64,000 bases of DNA from Priestia abyssalis (GCF_002019595.1 NZ_KV917369.1:1698417-1762416), one strand, 5' to 3'. Positions 44,771-54,286 are shown, numbered from the stretch's first letter. Made by a program: numbers and translations. Notes: generated by a model from the letters alone, not told the origin.

Positions 44771-45037
44771 GTGATTTTGAAGTGGACGGAAATAAGAAAA
44801 CGGTATCCTGACAAGTTTGTATTAGTGGAAGCTGTCTCTGCTTACTCAAAAGAAAATAAACGAATCATTGAAGAAATGTCTGTCTTAGAGGAACATACCA
44901 GTTCAAATTCAGCATGGAGTGGTTATAAAAAGCTGCATCGTGAACTACCTGAGAGAGAATTATACATTTTCCATACAAGCAAAGAACAAATTGAAGTGGA
45001 AGAGCAACACTTTATTGGTGTCCGGGGCCGAGTATGA
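44771..45037 (+). CDS. Hypothetical protein coupled to an aspartic protease gene
   Basis: 88 residues. KWTEIRKRYPDKFVLVEAVSAYSKENKRIIEEMSVLEE and the end VEEQHFIGVRGRV suggest a small alpha/beta fold. It starts at GTG 44771 or TTG 44777 behind GAGGAG. Its stop overlaps the ATG of a retropepsin-like gene (ATGA). Such pairs occur in Bacillus and other Firmicutes with unknown function; a toxin-like or processing role is only a guess. Confidence 0.75.
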   Translation: MILKWTEIRKRYPDKFVLVEAVSAYSKENKRIIEEMSVLEEHTSSNSAWSGYKKLHRELPERELYIFHTSKEQIEVEEQHFIGVRGRV

Positions 45038-45180
45038 AAGTAAGATTAGAGAATGGCCTTCCCATCGCCGCGATAGAAATAACACACGCTGAAAAAACAA
45101 TGATATTGGAAAATGTACTATTAGATACAGGATGTGCCACGACGATATTTGATACGGATCTTCTTGTAGAAATAGGGATA
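45034..45180 (+). pseudogene. Retropepsin-like aspartic protease, N-terminal part, cut by IS630
   Basis: 49 codons: MKVRLENGLPIAAIEITHAE, then ENVLLDTGCATTIFDTDLLVEIG. LLDTG is the catalytic aspartyl protease motif. The frame enters the IS630 left end at 45181 and stops within it. No other protease half is found on the far side. Confidence 0.82.
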
Positions 45181-46336
45181 GAACTATATAAGTCGAATTA
45201 AAGGATTACAATCACTCTCTGTTGAAGTATAAGGGTAACACTTACCAACGAACAGAGAGGAACTAGATGACTCATTCACGTCAACATGAAATCACACCCC
45301 TGCTTACCGCGATGAAAACGACCAAAGATAAACGAATGTATGAACGTTATCAAGCGATCTACTTTTATTTACAAGGCTACTCTAAAAAAGACATCACAAC
45401 CATGATTGGGCGTTCCGAAAAAACCATCTATAACTATGTGAATGCCTACGAAGAAAAAGGACTAGATGGCTTAAACATGGGACAATCACCTGGAGCGCCA
45501 CGCAAATTAACACCCGAACAAGAACAGGAATTGGCTCAAGTGATTGCGACCAAACTTCCCGTGGATGTTGGCTTCCCAGCTAAGTATAATTGGACGTTAA
45601 AGATCATTGCTTCATTTATCGAGAAAACATGGAACCAACCGTATACTCTTCGTGGTGTTTCTCGACTTTTACACGATTTAGACCTTAGTTATACTAAACC
45701 GACTTATACGCTGGCAAAAGCGGATCCGTTGAAACAAAAAGAGTTTGTGGAAGAGACGTTCCCTGCCTATAAAAAAACTCTTAAATGAGGAGATTGACCA
45801 TCTTCTCTTTCAAGATGAGTCGATGATTCGGGATTACCAAGCTCTTCAATACACATGGTTTTTAAAAGGCAAGCAGCGAATCATTCCGATTTATGGAAAG
45901 CACCAGGGTGTCAAACTCATCGGTACACTTAATGATGAAACGGGGGATGTGTTTTGTGTAGAAGAAGAACGATACGATGCCGAAGCGTTTCTTCGTTTTC
46001 TTCAAAAGGTATTGAAACATGATCCAACCGGGAAAATTGTCATGGTGTTAGATAATGCCCGTATTCATCATGCGAAGCTGATTGAACCTTTTTTACGTAA
46101 CCACCAACATCGGTTAGAATTGGTCTTTTTACCACCTTACAGTCCTGAGTTAAATCTCATTGAAGGATTATGGAAATGGCTCAAATCAGACGTGATTAAT
46201 AACCTTTTTTATTCCTCTGTTAAAGAGATCCGAAGAAATGTGCAAGCTTTTATTCGTGAGTTAAATGACTCACCTAGAAAAGTGATTGATCGATTGTGCA
46301 TTCGATTGTAAAAGATAAATTCAACTTATATAGTTC
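45181..46336 (+). mobile_element. IS630-family element with TA target duplication
   Basis: The ends are inverted repeats GAACTATATAAGT-C-GAATT (left) and its complement at 46317-46336. TA flanks both sides (45179-45180 and 46337-46338), the exact IS630/Tc1 target. The transposase is in two frames. Confidence 0.9.
45267..46311 (+). CDS. IS630-family transposase (two frames)
   Basis: Frame 1 (45267-45788) has the helix-turn-helix part YSKKDITTMIGRSEKTIYNYVNAYEEKGLDGL. Frame 2 (from about 45745 to 46311) has the DDE core: HLLFQDESMI (Asp), VMVLDNARIHHAK (Asp) and PELNLIEGLWKWLK (Glu). The join lies in TATAAAAAAACTC, a seven-A run, so the protein is probably made by programmed frameshifting. Both parts are undamaged. 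Confidence 0.92.
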
Positions 46337-46338
46337 TA

Positions 46339-46566
46339 TTTTTTATAGGAAAGAAGTTTGGTAAACCGGACGAAAGAACGAATGCCATATATTTAAAAAT
46401 CATTTCTAGCATGTTTACTACTCAATTGATTATGACTGGTTTTTTTATTTCATTAGTTGACGGTAATATCCACCATTTTCGCCAGTTCTTATTATTATTC
46501 CAAGCGATTGTATTCCTTGTAGGTGCAATAAGTGCTTTCAGACTATACCAAAAAGATTTCAGTTAA
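46339..46566 (+). pseudogene. C-terminal fragment of a membrane protein (DUF2178/DUF3796-like)
   Basis: The frame reads KKFGKPDERTNAIYLKIISS, then LIMTGFFISL, and a last helix FQAIVFLVGAISAFRLYQKDFS. It has the DERT-x2-I motif and two transmembrane helices of small DUF2178-type proteins. It lacks its start. It lies right after the IS630 end, and if the IS were precisely excised the protease frame would run into it, so the junction is chimeric. Confidence 0.6.
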
Positions 46567-46901
46567 AAGTTCATAAAAAGGCTAAACTATAGTGAGCTGC
46601 CTATTTAGGTGGCTTTTTCATTTTATCGAATGTATGAATTTAGATAGAAACATACATTCAGAAATGAACAGATAGCATTAGCGGACTAACTGCCGATAAT
46701 CCTCATTTATGGGGATCTAAACAGTGGAATAGGTTTAAACGTCTTATATTTGTATATAAGGCGTTTTTTATGTCTATAGACTATATCTCCCTTATTCTTA
46801 CGTGAAAGCCTCAAATTCTAGGAATCTGAGGCTTTGTTGATTGTAGCTAAGAACTGTTATGTAAACTTTTGTATAGTATATACATGATTACCTGGTAGTT
46901 T
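46567..46901. terminator. Intergenic stretch with three terminator-like stems
   Basis: AGCTGCCT-ATTT-AGGTGGCTTTTT (46596-46619), ACGTCTTATAT/ATATAAGGCGTTTTTT (46739-46772) and AAAGCCTCA/TGAGGCTTT (46805-46835). No gene is seen. Confidence 0.65.
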
Positions 46902-47282
46902 TTACTCTAACCATTGGGTATTATCTTTTAACTTTATGAGCTGAAAATTGTCTCTATTGGCGGTTAGGTAGATAATTTTATCTCCTTTTTGGAAACCTCT
47001 GATTTTAGGAGACTCAACGGTTTTTATTTCTTTCCATCCTTTTGCCTTAATTTCTTCTTCAAAGTTTTCATATAAATGGGTACCATTTTGTACGTTTTTT
47101 TGTTTATACTTGGCAAATTTTTCGATATGTTTTGCCTCTTCGCTTGGCTCCTTCATAATTAATTCTGCTTTTTCAGGAACTGGAAAAGAGGGATCAACAG
47201 AAGATTCAACAAATTTATGGTTACTGCAGGATGTTAAATATAAAGCCAATAAAAGGACAGTTAAGACTTTAGAGAAATTCAT
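46902..47282 (-). CDS. Lipoprotein of unknown function
   Basis: 126 residues. A lipoprotein signal peptide ending YLTSC (lipobox LTSC, Cys19) is followed by a Pro/Glu-rich linker and a small domain (YENFEEEIKAKGWKEIKTVESPKIRGFQKGDKIIYLTANRDNFQLIKLK). The ribosome binding site is GGAGGTAAG. No family recognised; attached to the outer face of the membrane. Confidence 0.8.
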   Translation of the reverse strand: MNFSKVLTVLLLALYLTSCSNHKFVESSVDPSFPVPEKAELIMKEPSEEAKHIEKFAKYKQKNVQNGTHLYENFEEEIKAKGWKEIKTVESPKIRGFQKGDKIIYLTANRDNFQLIKLKDNTQWLE

Positions 47283-47418
47283 TCTTACCTCCGTAAATTG
47301 CTCAAGGAATTATTTTACATATATTTACTATAATTCATTTTACTAAAAATGTAACCGGAAAAAGTTGAGTTTTAACTTCTGACAACGAAAATTATGGTGA
47401 CTAAAAGGAGGCAAAAAA

Positions 47419-47592
47419 ATGAATCTTTTTATAGAGGTCATTTTAGCTTTAGCCGGTATTGCTGGTTTTATTGCAATTGGATACTGGTCGTATTTTAGTG
47501 AAAAGTTTGAAAAGAAAACGAAAGAAACGGGCCATCAAACGGCTTCAGGCGAAGCGGTGGTTACATTAGATAAAACAGGAAATAAAGAATAA
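47419..47592 (+). CDS. 57-residue single-helix membrane protein
   Basis: MNLFIEVILALAGIAGFIAIG, then YWSYFSEKFEKKTKETGHQT: one transmembrane helix followed by a charged cytoplasmic tail. The ribosome binding site AAAGGAGGC is strong. No family recognised. It lies before the LacI-controlled sugar locus but appears to be a separate unit. Confidence 0.7.
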   Translation: MNLFIEVILALAGIAGFIAIGYWSYFSEKFEKKTKETGHQTASGEAVVTLDKTGNKE

Positions 47593-47806
47593 GGGAAAGC
47601 GAAGATGAGTCAAAAGGTCAAAACGCAGACTTTTTGGCTCATTATCATTAAAAATCGGTTTTGTAGATGATTTCAGGCTTATGGGACAGTCCATTTTATG
47701 GATATATTTCTAGTTCAAGCTGCCGCAATAAATGATGAAAAAGTGGTTTATGAAAAAAAAAACTTGAAATCGGTTTCTAAATCTTGTAAAGTAAGGTTCA
47801 TAAGAT

Positions 47807-47824
47807 TATCCGAAACGTTTTGGA
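47807..47824. promoter_or_regulatory. LacI-type operator before the regulator gene
   Basis: TATCCGAAACGTTTTGGA is a near copy of the perfect operator at 48898. It overlaps the ribosome binding region of the regulator gene, so autorepression is likely. Confidence 0.75.
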
Positions 47825-47834
47825 GGAAGGGATC

Positions 47835-48845
47835 TTGACTACTATTAAAGATATTTCAAAAGTGGCAGGTGTTTCTGTTACGACTGTTTCGAGAGCGTTA
47901 AACGGCTACTCTGATGTAAATGAAGAAACACGAAAGAAAATCATCGAAGTGGCTAAACAACTGAATTACAGTCCGAATACGCTGGCTCGAGGACTTGTAA
48001 TGAAGAAATCTCAAACGATTGGGCTGCTTGTGTCGGGCATGAATCGAGAAAGCGTAAAGGATAACCTTACGTTTCAGGTGTTAAGCGGAATTAATGAATG
48101 TGTTTCCGTCAGAGATTATGATTTGATTTTGTTTAATACAGATTCCTCGCGCCAAAGAGAAAAAACGTATACACAGCTTTGCCGAGAGCGGAAGGTAGAC
48201 GGTGCTATCATCCAAGGAATTAAATTGGATGATCCGTATTTGAAGGAAGTAATGGAGAGCGATATACCGTGTGTGTTAGTAGATATTCCGGTAGAAACAA
48301 ATACGGTGGGGTATGTTACTACAGACAATGTGCTGGGAGCTAAAAAAGCGGTGGAACACCTTATTGAATTAGGTCATCGAAACATTGCCATGGTAAATGG
48401 CTCTGACCAGGCTTTTGTTAGTAAGCAGCGGTTAAAAGGATATGAGAAAGCTCTAAAAGAAAATGAAATCAAAGTGCAAAGAAATTGGATTGCAGATGGG
48501 GAGTTTAAAGAAGAAAAGGCAAAGGAAGCTGTTTCATCTTTATTGTCTTCCTTCCCAGAGATTTCAGCCATCTTCTGTGCCAGTGATTTGATGGCATTAG
48601 GAGCGCTAAAAGCTTGCCAAGAGAAAGGCCTCGCTGTCCCGAACGATATCTCGATTATTGGCTATGATGACATTTTGCTTGCTTCCTACGTCACTCCGCC
48701 TTTGACAACCATTAACCAAGATATGTTTGAAATGGGCTATGAAGCTGCAGATTTATTGATTAATATGCTTGAGGGAAAAGCGAAGAAGCGCCATCGTATA
48801 CTAGAAACTCAACTTGTACAAAGGAAATCCTGTGCCCGCATTTAA
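47835..48845 (+). CDS. LacI-family transcriptional repressor
   Basis: About 336 residues. The LacI helix-turn-helix is TTIKDISKVAGVSVTTVSRALNGYSDVNEETRKKI, with YSPNTLARGL as hinge helix, followed by a periplasmic-binding-protein-like effector domain (IGLLVSGMNRES ... IFCASDLMALGALKAC ... IIGYDDILLASYVTPPLTTINQD). The start is TTG 47835 behind GGAGGAAGG; the frame is open upstream to 47820 but that part contains the ribosome binding site. Operators lie at its own start and at 48898. It probably represses the whole debranching/ABC import locus until an oligosaccharide is present. Confidence 0.93.
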   Translation: MTTIKDISKVAGVSVTTVSRALNGYSDVNEETRKKIIEVAKQLNYSPNTLARGLVMKKSQTIGLLVSGMNRESVKDNLTFQVLSGINECVSVRDYDLILFNTDSSRQREKTYTQLCRERKVDGAIIQGIKLDDPYLKEVMESDIPCVLVDIPVETNTVGYVTTDNVLGAKKAVEHLIELGHRNIAMVNGSDQAFVSKQRLKGYEKALKENEIKVQRNWIADGEFKEEKAKEAVSSLLSSFPEISAIFCASDLMALGALKACQEKGLAVPNDISIIGYDDILLASYVTPPLTTINQDMFEMGYEAADLLINMLEGKAKKRHRILETQLVQRKSCARI

Positions 48846-48847
48846 AA

Positions 48848-48890
48848 TGTTTAACTTTCCTGCTTTTCGGCAGGAAGTTAAATCTTTTTT
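48848..48890 (+). terminator. Terminator between regulator and glycosidase genes
   Basis: AACTTTCCTGC/GCAGGAAGTT stem followed by T6. Confidence 0.8.
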
Positions 48891-48897
48891 TACCCTT

Positions 48898-48917
48898 TAT
48901 CCGAAACGTTTCGGATA
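48898..48917. promoter_or_regulatory. LacI-type operator, perfect palindrome
   Basis: TATCCGAAACGTTTCGGATA is a 20-bp perfect palindrome with the central CG of LacI/GalR operators, 22 bases upstream of the glycosidase start. Confidence 0.85.
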
Positions 48918-48938
48918 TATAAAAATGGAGGAATGAAA

Positions 48939-51032
48939 ATGGATTATCGAGTGATGAAAGAAAACGATTTATTTTTATTAACGGATAAAAGTGGAAATAT
49001 TCCGGAAAATCATCCATACGGCCTTGGGTTATATACAAAGGATACAAGGTTTTTAAGTAAATGGGATGTAAGGATAAATGGAAAGGATCCGGTGCTTTTG
49101 TCGTCAGATGCGGATCAAAATCATTTGACCACGATTCTTCTCACCAATCCTCACATGGAAGAAGATGGAGAATTAATTTTGTGGAGAGAATCGGTGCAAA
49201 TCCAGCGTAAGCGTTTTATTTATGATGATGTGTTATATGAGGAATTAAGTGTAAAAAACTATTATCCGAAACCGGTTAGTTTCGAATTGGAAATGGAAGT
49301 GGATGCAGATTTTCAGGATATGTTCATTGTTCGCGGCTTTCAAACGGGCAAAGCAGGGCAGCGTACCGGGCAAAAGCTGGAACATCATGCATTGTCATTA
49401 GCATATATGGGGGCTGATGAAATCAATCGCTATACTCATATTACATGGGATAAAGAAGCAAAGAGAGCGGAAGACAATCATATAACGTTCCATTTTTCTT
49501 TAAATTATAATGAAGAAGACAGAGTCATTATAACGGTTGTACCTCAAATTGGAGAGGAAAGAAAACAAGAAGTTCTTCCATTCAAACAAGCATTAGAAAA
49601 GTTGACAACCTCTTATAAAACGTGGGAAGAGAACGTTCCAATCATCCAAACCGATTACAAGCCCCTTGAGAGGCTAGTAAAAAGAGGAATAACGGATTTG
49701 CGGGTTTTATTGACAGATGTTGGATACGGACAGTTTCCAGTAGCGGGTCTACCTTGGTTCGGTGTCCCATTCGGGCGTGACAGCTTAATTGCAGCCCTGC
49801 AAATGCTTCCGTTCAATTCGGAAGTCGCAAAAGGAACATTGATTACTATGGCTCATTACCAAGGTGAAAATAAAGATGCATGGCGCGATGAGCAGCCTGG
49901 AAAGATCATGCATGAAATTCGCTTTGGAGAGTTGGCCAACACGAACCAGATTCCGTTCACGCCTTATTACGGAACCATTGATGCGACACCATTGTTTTTA
50001 GTTCTCCTTGTTGAATATGTCAAATGGACGGGAGATTACGAGATTGTTGGGCAATTGCAGAAAAATATCGATGCGGCTTTAAATTGGATCAACGAGTATG
50101 GAGATAGGGATGGAGATTTGTTTTTGGAATATCACCAGGAGTCAAGTAAGGGGATTGCTAACCAAGGATGGAAAGATTCTGGTGATTCAATTGTTCACCG
50201 CAGCGGTGACTATGCCGATACACCGATTGCCCTATCGGAAGTACAGGGTTACGTGTATCAAGCAAAGACTGGTTTAGCGGATATTTATGAAGCAGCGGGC
50301 CGTACGGAAGAAGCAGCGGTTCTTAGGGGTGAAGCCGAGGCATTGCAGGATAAATTCAATCAAGAGTTTTGGATGGACGATGTGTTATTCTATGCGATTG
50401 CCCTTGACGGCAACAAGCAGCAAGTAGGGACGATTACTTCAAATCCAGGCCACCTTTTAATGTCCGGTATGCTTTCTTCTGAGCGGGTAGAGGCTGTTTC
50501 AAAGACACTTCTCTCTTCTAAAATGTTTTCAGGTTACGGCATCCGTACGATGGGAGAGAATGAAGCCGGCTACAATCCGATGAGCTATCATGACGGCAGC
50601 ATTTGGCCGCATGATAACAGTCTGATTGTACTTGGATTAAGTAAAGTAGGAAAACAGGAAGAGGCTAATGAGGTGATTCAAGGACTCATCGATGCCTCTG
50701 TCCATTTTGAATATGATCGTCTTCCAGAGCTGTTCTGCGGCTATTCCAAAGAGCAAGGGAAGCCAGTTTTATATCCGGTTGCGTGCTCACCGCAAGCATG
50801 GGCAGCGGGAACACCATTATTGTTCGTTCAATCCATCTTAGGAATGTTTCCGAACAGCATGAAAAAACAAATCCATATTCGCCCGCAGCTGCTGCCGTTC
50901 ATGAATGAACTTTCTTTAGAAGGAATCGCCGTTGGAAGCGGCAAGCTGTCCCTTACTGTGAGGAGAGAAAACAACGAGGTTACAATAAATATTACGGAGA
51001 ATACGACTGGTTATGAGATTGTAACGAGATAA
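48939..51032 (+). CDS. Glycogen debranching-like glycosidase (amylo-alpha-1,6-glucosidase type)
   Basis: 697 residues. The N-terminal glycogen-debranching GDE_N_bis-type beta domain (DRVMKENDLFLLTDKSGNIPENHPYGLGLYTKDTRFLSKW region) precedes an (alpha/alpha)6 barrel with GLPWFGVPFGRDSLIAALQ, KDSGDSIVHRSG and GSIWPHDNSLIVLGL. This build is shared by bacterial amylo-alpha-1,6-glucosidase-like/MGH1-like enzymes. ATG 48939 is 7 bases after GGAGG. No signal peptide is present, so it acts in the cytoplasm on an imported oligosaccharide. It is the first gene after the operator and precedes the ABC importer genes by 21 bases. Confidence 0.88.
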   Translation: MDYRVMKENDLFLLTDKSGNIPENHPYGLGLYTKDTRFLSKWDVRINGKDPVLLSSDADQNHLTTILLTNPHMEEDGELILWRESVQIQRKRFIYDDVLYEELSVKNYYPKPVSFELEMEVDADFQDMFIVRGFQTGKAGQRTGQKLEHHALSLAYMGADEINRYTHITWDKEAKRAEDNHITFHFSLNYNEEDRVIITVVPQIGEERKQEVLPFKQALEKLTTSYKTWEENVPIIQTDYKPLERLVKRGITDLRVLLTDVGYGQFPVAGLPWFGVPFGRDSLIAALQMLPFNSEVAKGTLITMAHYQGENKDAWRDEQPGKIMHEIRFGELANTNQIPFTPYYGTIDATPLFLVLLVEYVKWTGDYEIVGQLQKNIDAALNWINEYGDRDGDLFLEYHQESSKGIANQGWKDSGDSIVHRSGDYADTPIALSEVQGYVYQAKTGLADIYEAAGRTEEAAVLRGEAEALQDKFNQEFWMDDVLFYAIALDGNKQQVGTITSNPGHLLMSGMLSSERVEAVSKTLLSSKMFSGYGIRTMGENEAGYNPMSYHDGSIWPHDNSLIVLGLSKVGKQEEANEVIQGLIDASVHFEYDRLPELFCGYSKEQGKPVLYPVACSPQAWAAGTPLLFVQSILGMFPNSMKKQIHIRPQLLPFMNELSLEGIAVGSGKLSLTVRRENNEVTINITENTTGYEIVTR

Positions 51033-51053
51033 TGCCAAACTGGGGGAGTCGCA

Positions 51054-52295
51054 ATGAAAAAGTGGTTTAAATCGTTTTTGGCTGTCACCCTTTTTTCCAC
51101 TTCCGTTGTTGCGGGGTGCAGCCAGGAGGAGAGTTCGAAGACAGCAGACGGAAAAACGGAAATTGTGTTAAGCGGATGGGGAGGAAATCCTACTGAAACG
51201 AAATTGCTTCAACAAACCATTCGTGATTTTGAAAAGGAAAATCCAGATATAAAAGTAAAGCATGATGTCATTGCCGATCAATATATGGACGTTTTGAAAA
51301 CACGTTTGATTGGCGGGACAGCGGCAGATGTTTTCTATCTCGATGCATTCGAGGCTCCCGGTTTAATTGACGCGGGAGTACTCGAGCCGCTGGACAAATA
51401 CGTGAAAAAGGATTTTGATACGGCGGATTTTGAAAAGCCGCTTCTGCAAGCTTTTCAGCAGAATGGGAAAACATATGGTTTTCCGAAAGACTATTCCACA
51501 CTTGCGCTCTTCTATAATAAAGAAATGTTCGAGGAAGCAGGAGTAGAGGTGCCAAAAACGTGGAGTGAGCTGCAGGAAGCAGCCAAAAAGCTGACGAAAG
51601 CTGGCGTCTACGGTTTTGGCGTCATGCCTGAATTAGCGAGATTGTACTATTTGGCAGAGTCAAAAGGCGGACAGGTCATGACAGATAACAAAGCGAGCTT
51701 TGCGAGCAAAGAAGTGACAGAAGGTCTGCAATCCATCCTCGACATGCGGTTGAAAGATAAATCGGCCGCACAGCCAAACGAGGTCGGGGCAGATTCTGGA
51801 ATTGAAATGTTCGGGCAAGGAAAGGCAGCCATGGTTTTAGAAGGGAATTGGGCCATCCCATATTTAGGAGATACATTTCCAAATATCTCCTACGGGACAG
51901 CAGAGGTACCGACCGTTGCAGGAAAGAAGGATACAATGGCTTTTACCGTTGCCTATGTGATGAATAAAGAAACGAAACATAAAGAGGCGGCATGGAGATT
52001 GATTGAATATTTAACGGGGAAAGAAGGAATGAAAACATGGACGAGCAAAGGGTATGCGCTGCCGACTCGAAAATCGGTAGCCAAGGAGCTTGAATTTGCA
52101 GATGACCCTCTGCGCGGGGCGTTAGTGGCAGGGGCTTCCTATGCAACGGTATGGCAGGATGGTCCTTACTTACCTATTGCTTTAACAAATTTTAATAATC
52201 AATTTTTAAGCGCTTTCTTAGGGCAGCAGTCATTAAGAGGGGCATTGGAAAAAGCTCAAAAACAAGCAAACAAGGAAATCCGAATTAATGAATGA
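51054..52295 (+). CDS. ABC importer sugar-binding lipoprotein
   Basis: 413 residues, solute-binding protein family 1. A lipoprotein signal (LAVTLFSTSVVAGC, lipobox VAGC) anchors it outside the membrane. LSGWGGNPTETKLLQQTIRDFEKENPDIKVKHD and GTAADVFYLDAFEAPGLIDAGVLEPLD are typical of CUT1 maltodextrin-type receptors. The ribosome binding site is GGGGGAGTCG. A hairpin after it separates it from the permease genes, likely giving more receptor than permease. Confidence 0.93.
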   Translation: MKKWFKSFLAVTLFSTSVVAGCSQEESSKTADGKTEIVLSGWGGNPTETKLLQQTIRDFEKENPDIKVKHDVIADQYMDVLKTRLIGGTAADVFYLDAFEAPGLIDAGVLEPLDKYVKKDFDTADFEKPLLQAFQQNGKTYGFPKDYSTLALFYNKEMFEEAGVEVPKTWSELQEAAKKLTKAGVYGFGVMPELARLYYLAESKGGQVMTDNKASFASKEVTEGLQSILDMRLKDKSAAQPNEVGADSGIEMFGQGKAAMVLEGNWAIPYLGDTFPNISYGTAEVPTVAGKKDTMAFTVAYVMNKETKHKEAAWRLIEYLTGKEGMKTWTSKGYALPTRKSVAKELEFADDPLRGALVAGASYATVWQDGPYLPIALTNFNNQFLSAFLGQQSLRGALEKAQKQANKEIRINE

Positions 52296-52308
52296 GAATA
52301 TGTAGTAA

Positions 52309-52350
52309 GAGGATGACCTAAAAGGCATAAAAACCATACTTGTCATCCTC
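52309..52350 (+). terminator. Stem-loop between binding protein and permease genes
   Basis: GAGGATGAC/GTCATCCTC 9-bp stem with a 24-base loop and no T-run. Such stems protect the upstream mRNA in binding-protein operons. Confidence 0.7.
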
Positions 52351-52508
52351 CTGAAAGGAGTCGTTATAAAAATCTGGTGAAATCAAGGATTAAGGACGAG
52401 CTCTTTCAGTAAAATTTTTTGATAGTTCGCTTAGGACCTATGGAACAGCTACTACATAATTCTTTTTTCTACTTCACTGCACCACACAGGACAATGGAGC
52501 TGATAAAT

Positions 52509-53408
52509 ATGAACAAAGAGAAAAAAAAATATACCTTTTATGAGATTGGACAGGGATACACGTTTATGCTGCCTGCCATCTTTGTATTGGCCGTTTTTAT
52601 CATTGCCCCCATTCTCTATGCTGTTTTCTTATCTTTTCATAAGGTAGAACTGTTGGGTGGTTCATCTTATGATTTTAGGGGATTGGATAATTTTATCAAA
52701 CTGATGGAAGATGAACGGGCGAAAATCGCTCTTTGGAACACGGTAAAGTATGTAGTGATTGTGGTCCCTGCTCAAACTCTTTTGGCCTTGGTCTTGGCAG
52801 CTACTTTAAATGCAGGATTAAAGGGGGAGAAGTTCTTCCGCATTGTTTACTTTTTGCCTACTTTAACGTCTTCTGCTGTACTAACACTCATTTTTATGTG
52901 GATGTATAATCAAAACGGCTTAATTAATAAGTTGTTAGGCATGATGGGTCTGCCCGGTTACAACTGGCTTGGAGATCCTAATGCAGCCTTGCCTGCCATT
53001 ATGATCATGAATATTTGGTCGACGGCTCCTTTCTTTATGACTATTTATTTGGCAGCTTTACAAGATATTCCAGACACTGTTTACGAGGCAGCGAAAATTG
53101 ATGGAGCTAACTTTTGGCAGAAGTTTTGGTATGTTACGGTCCCGCAATTGAAGCCTGTTACATCGTTCGTCGTGATTATGGGGCTTATTGGAACATTCCA
53201 GTTATTTGATCAATCGTACATTTTCTCTAAAGGCACAGGAGGCCCGAACAACTCCACATTAACCGTTGTTCTCCTTATCTATCAATATGCTTTCAAAAAT
53301 TTAGGAACAATGGGATATGCCGCAGCAATGGCTCTTGCATTGGCTATTGTTATTCTTATCGCCACCCTGTTGCAACGAAAGTTTTCAAAGGAAGAGAACT
53401 TACATTAG
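52509..53408 (+). CDS. ABC importer permease, MalF type
   Basis: About 299 residues with six transmembrane helices. The EAA loop for ATPase contact is YEAAKIDGANFWQKFWYVTVPQLKP, typical of CUT1 sugar permeases. ATG 52509 follows GGAGC; the frame open upstream to 52419 is not permease-like. It is followed after 12 bases by the partner permease. Confidence 0.93.
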   Translation: MNKEKKKYTFYEIGQGYTFMLPAIFVLAVFIIAPILYAVFLSFHKVELLGGSSYDFRGLDNFIKLMEDERAKIALWNTVKYVVIVVPAQTLLALVLAATLNAGLKGEKFFRIVYFLPTLTSSAVLTLIFMWMYNQNGLINKLLGMMGLPGYNWLGDPNAALPAIMIMNIWSTAPFFMTIYLAALQDIPDTVYEAAKIDGANFWQKFWYVTVPQLKPVTSFVVIMGLIGTFQLFDQSYIFSKGTGGPNNSTLTVVLLIYQYAFKNLGTMGYAAAMALALAIVILIATLLQRKFSKEENLH

Positions 53409-53420
53409 GAGGGAAACAGA

Positions 53421-54245
53421 ATGAAGAAAAACGGAGCTGGAAAAGTCATTTTATATACCGTTCTTGTCTTGTATGCCATTGCCACACTCATCCCGTTTTT
53501 ATGGGCGGTTTCATCTTCCTTTAAAACTTTAGAGGAGATTGTGCAAGGAACGATTAATTTTTGGCCGAAGGATTTTACGCTTGATAACTATAAACAAATT
53601 TTTATACAACAAGAATATTTTCCGCGATGGTTGTTTAATAGTCTATTTATTGCTGTTGTAGGAACGATATTGAATCTCTTATTTAATTCTATGGCAGGTT
53701 ATGCTCTGGCACGATTAAGCTTCCCCGGAAAGAAAAGTTTATTTATCATTATTTTGGCGGTTCTTATGATTCCGGCACAGGTGACGATGATACCGAATTT
53801 CTTGATTCTGAAAACTCTTGGATGGTTGAATACATATCAAGGGATGATTGTTCCATCAATGATCAATGCTACGTTCATTTTTATGATGCGCCAATTTTTC
53901 CTCAACTTCCCGAAAGAATTGGAAGAAGCTGCATCATTGGATGGACTAACGAGACTCGGAACATTTTTTCGAATCGTCTTGCCATTGGCGAAGCCTGCTT
54001 TAGCGGCACAAGCGATTTTTGTATTTATGGGTTTCTGGAATGATTTTATGAGGCCGCTCATTGTCATGTCAGATGTGGAGATGTTCACATTGCCGCTGGG
54101 CCTGAATACATTTAAAGGACAGTTTATCAGTTACTGGAACTATATTATGGCAGCCTCAATGGTCTTTACAATGCCTGTCTTGATTTTATATGCGTTCTTT
54201 AACCGCTATTTTGTAAAAGGAATCACATTTACAGGAGAGAAGTAA
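53421..54245 (+). CDS. ABC importer permease, MalG type
   Basis: 274 residues, six helices. The EAA loop is EEAASLDGLTRLGTFFRIVLPLAKPALA, and the end ILYAFFNRYFVKGITFTGEK is the usual MalG-like C-terminus. The ribosome binding site is AGGAGGG. No ATPase gene follows; the shared MsmX-type ATPase used by many Bacillus sugar importers probably energises it (established for Bacillus, inferred here). Confidence 0.94.
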   Translation: MKKNGAGKVILYTVLVLYAIATLIPFLWAVSSSFKTLEEIVQGTINFWPKDFTLDNYKQIFIQQEYFPRWLFNSLFIAVVGTILNLLFNSMAGYALARLSFPGKKSLFIIILAVLMIPAQVTMIPNFLILKTLGWLNTYQGMIVPSMINATFIFMMRQFFLNFPKELEEAASLDGLTRLGTFFRIVLPLAKPALAAQAIFVFMGFWNDFMRPLIVMSDVEMFTLPLGLNTFKGQFISYWNYIMAASMVFTMPVLILYAFFNRYFVKGITFTGEK

Positions 54246-54286
54246 AATATAGAAGCTTTTAAAAGAACGCTTAAATGAATCTGCTG

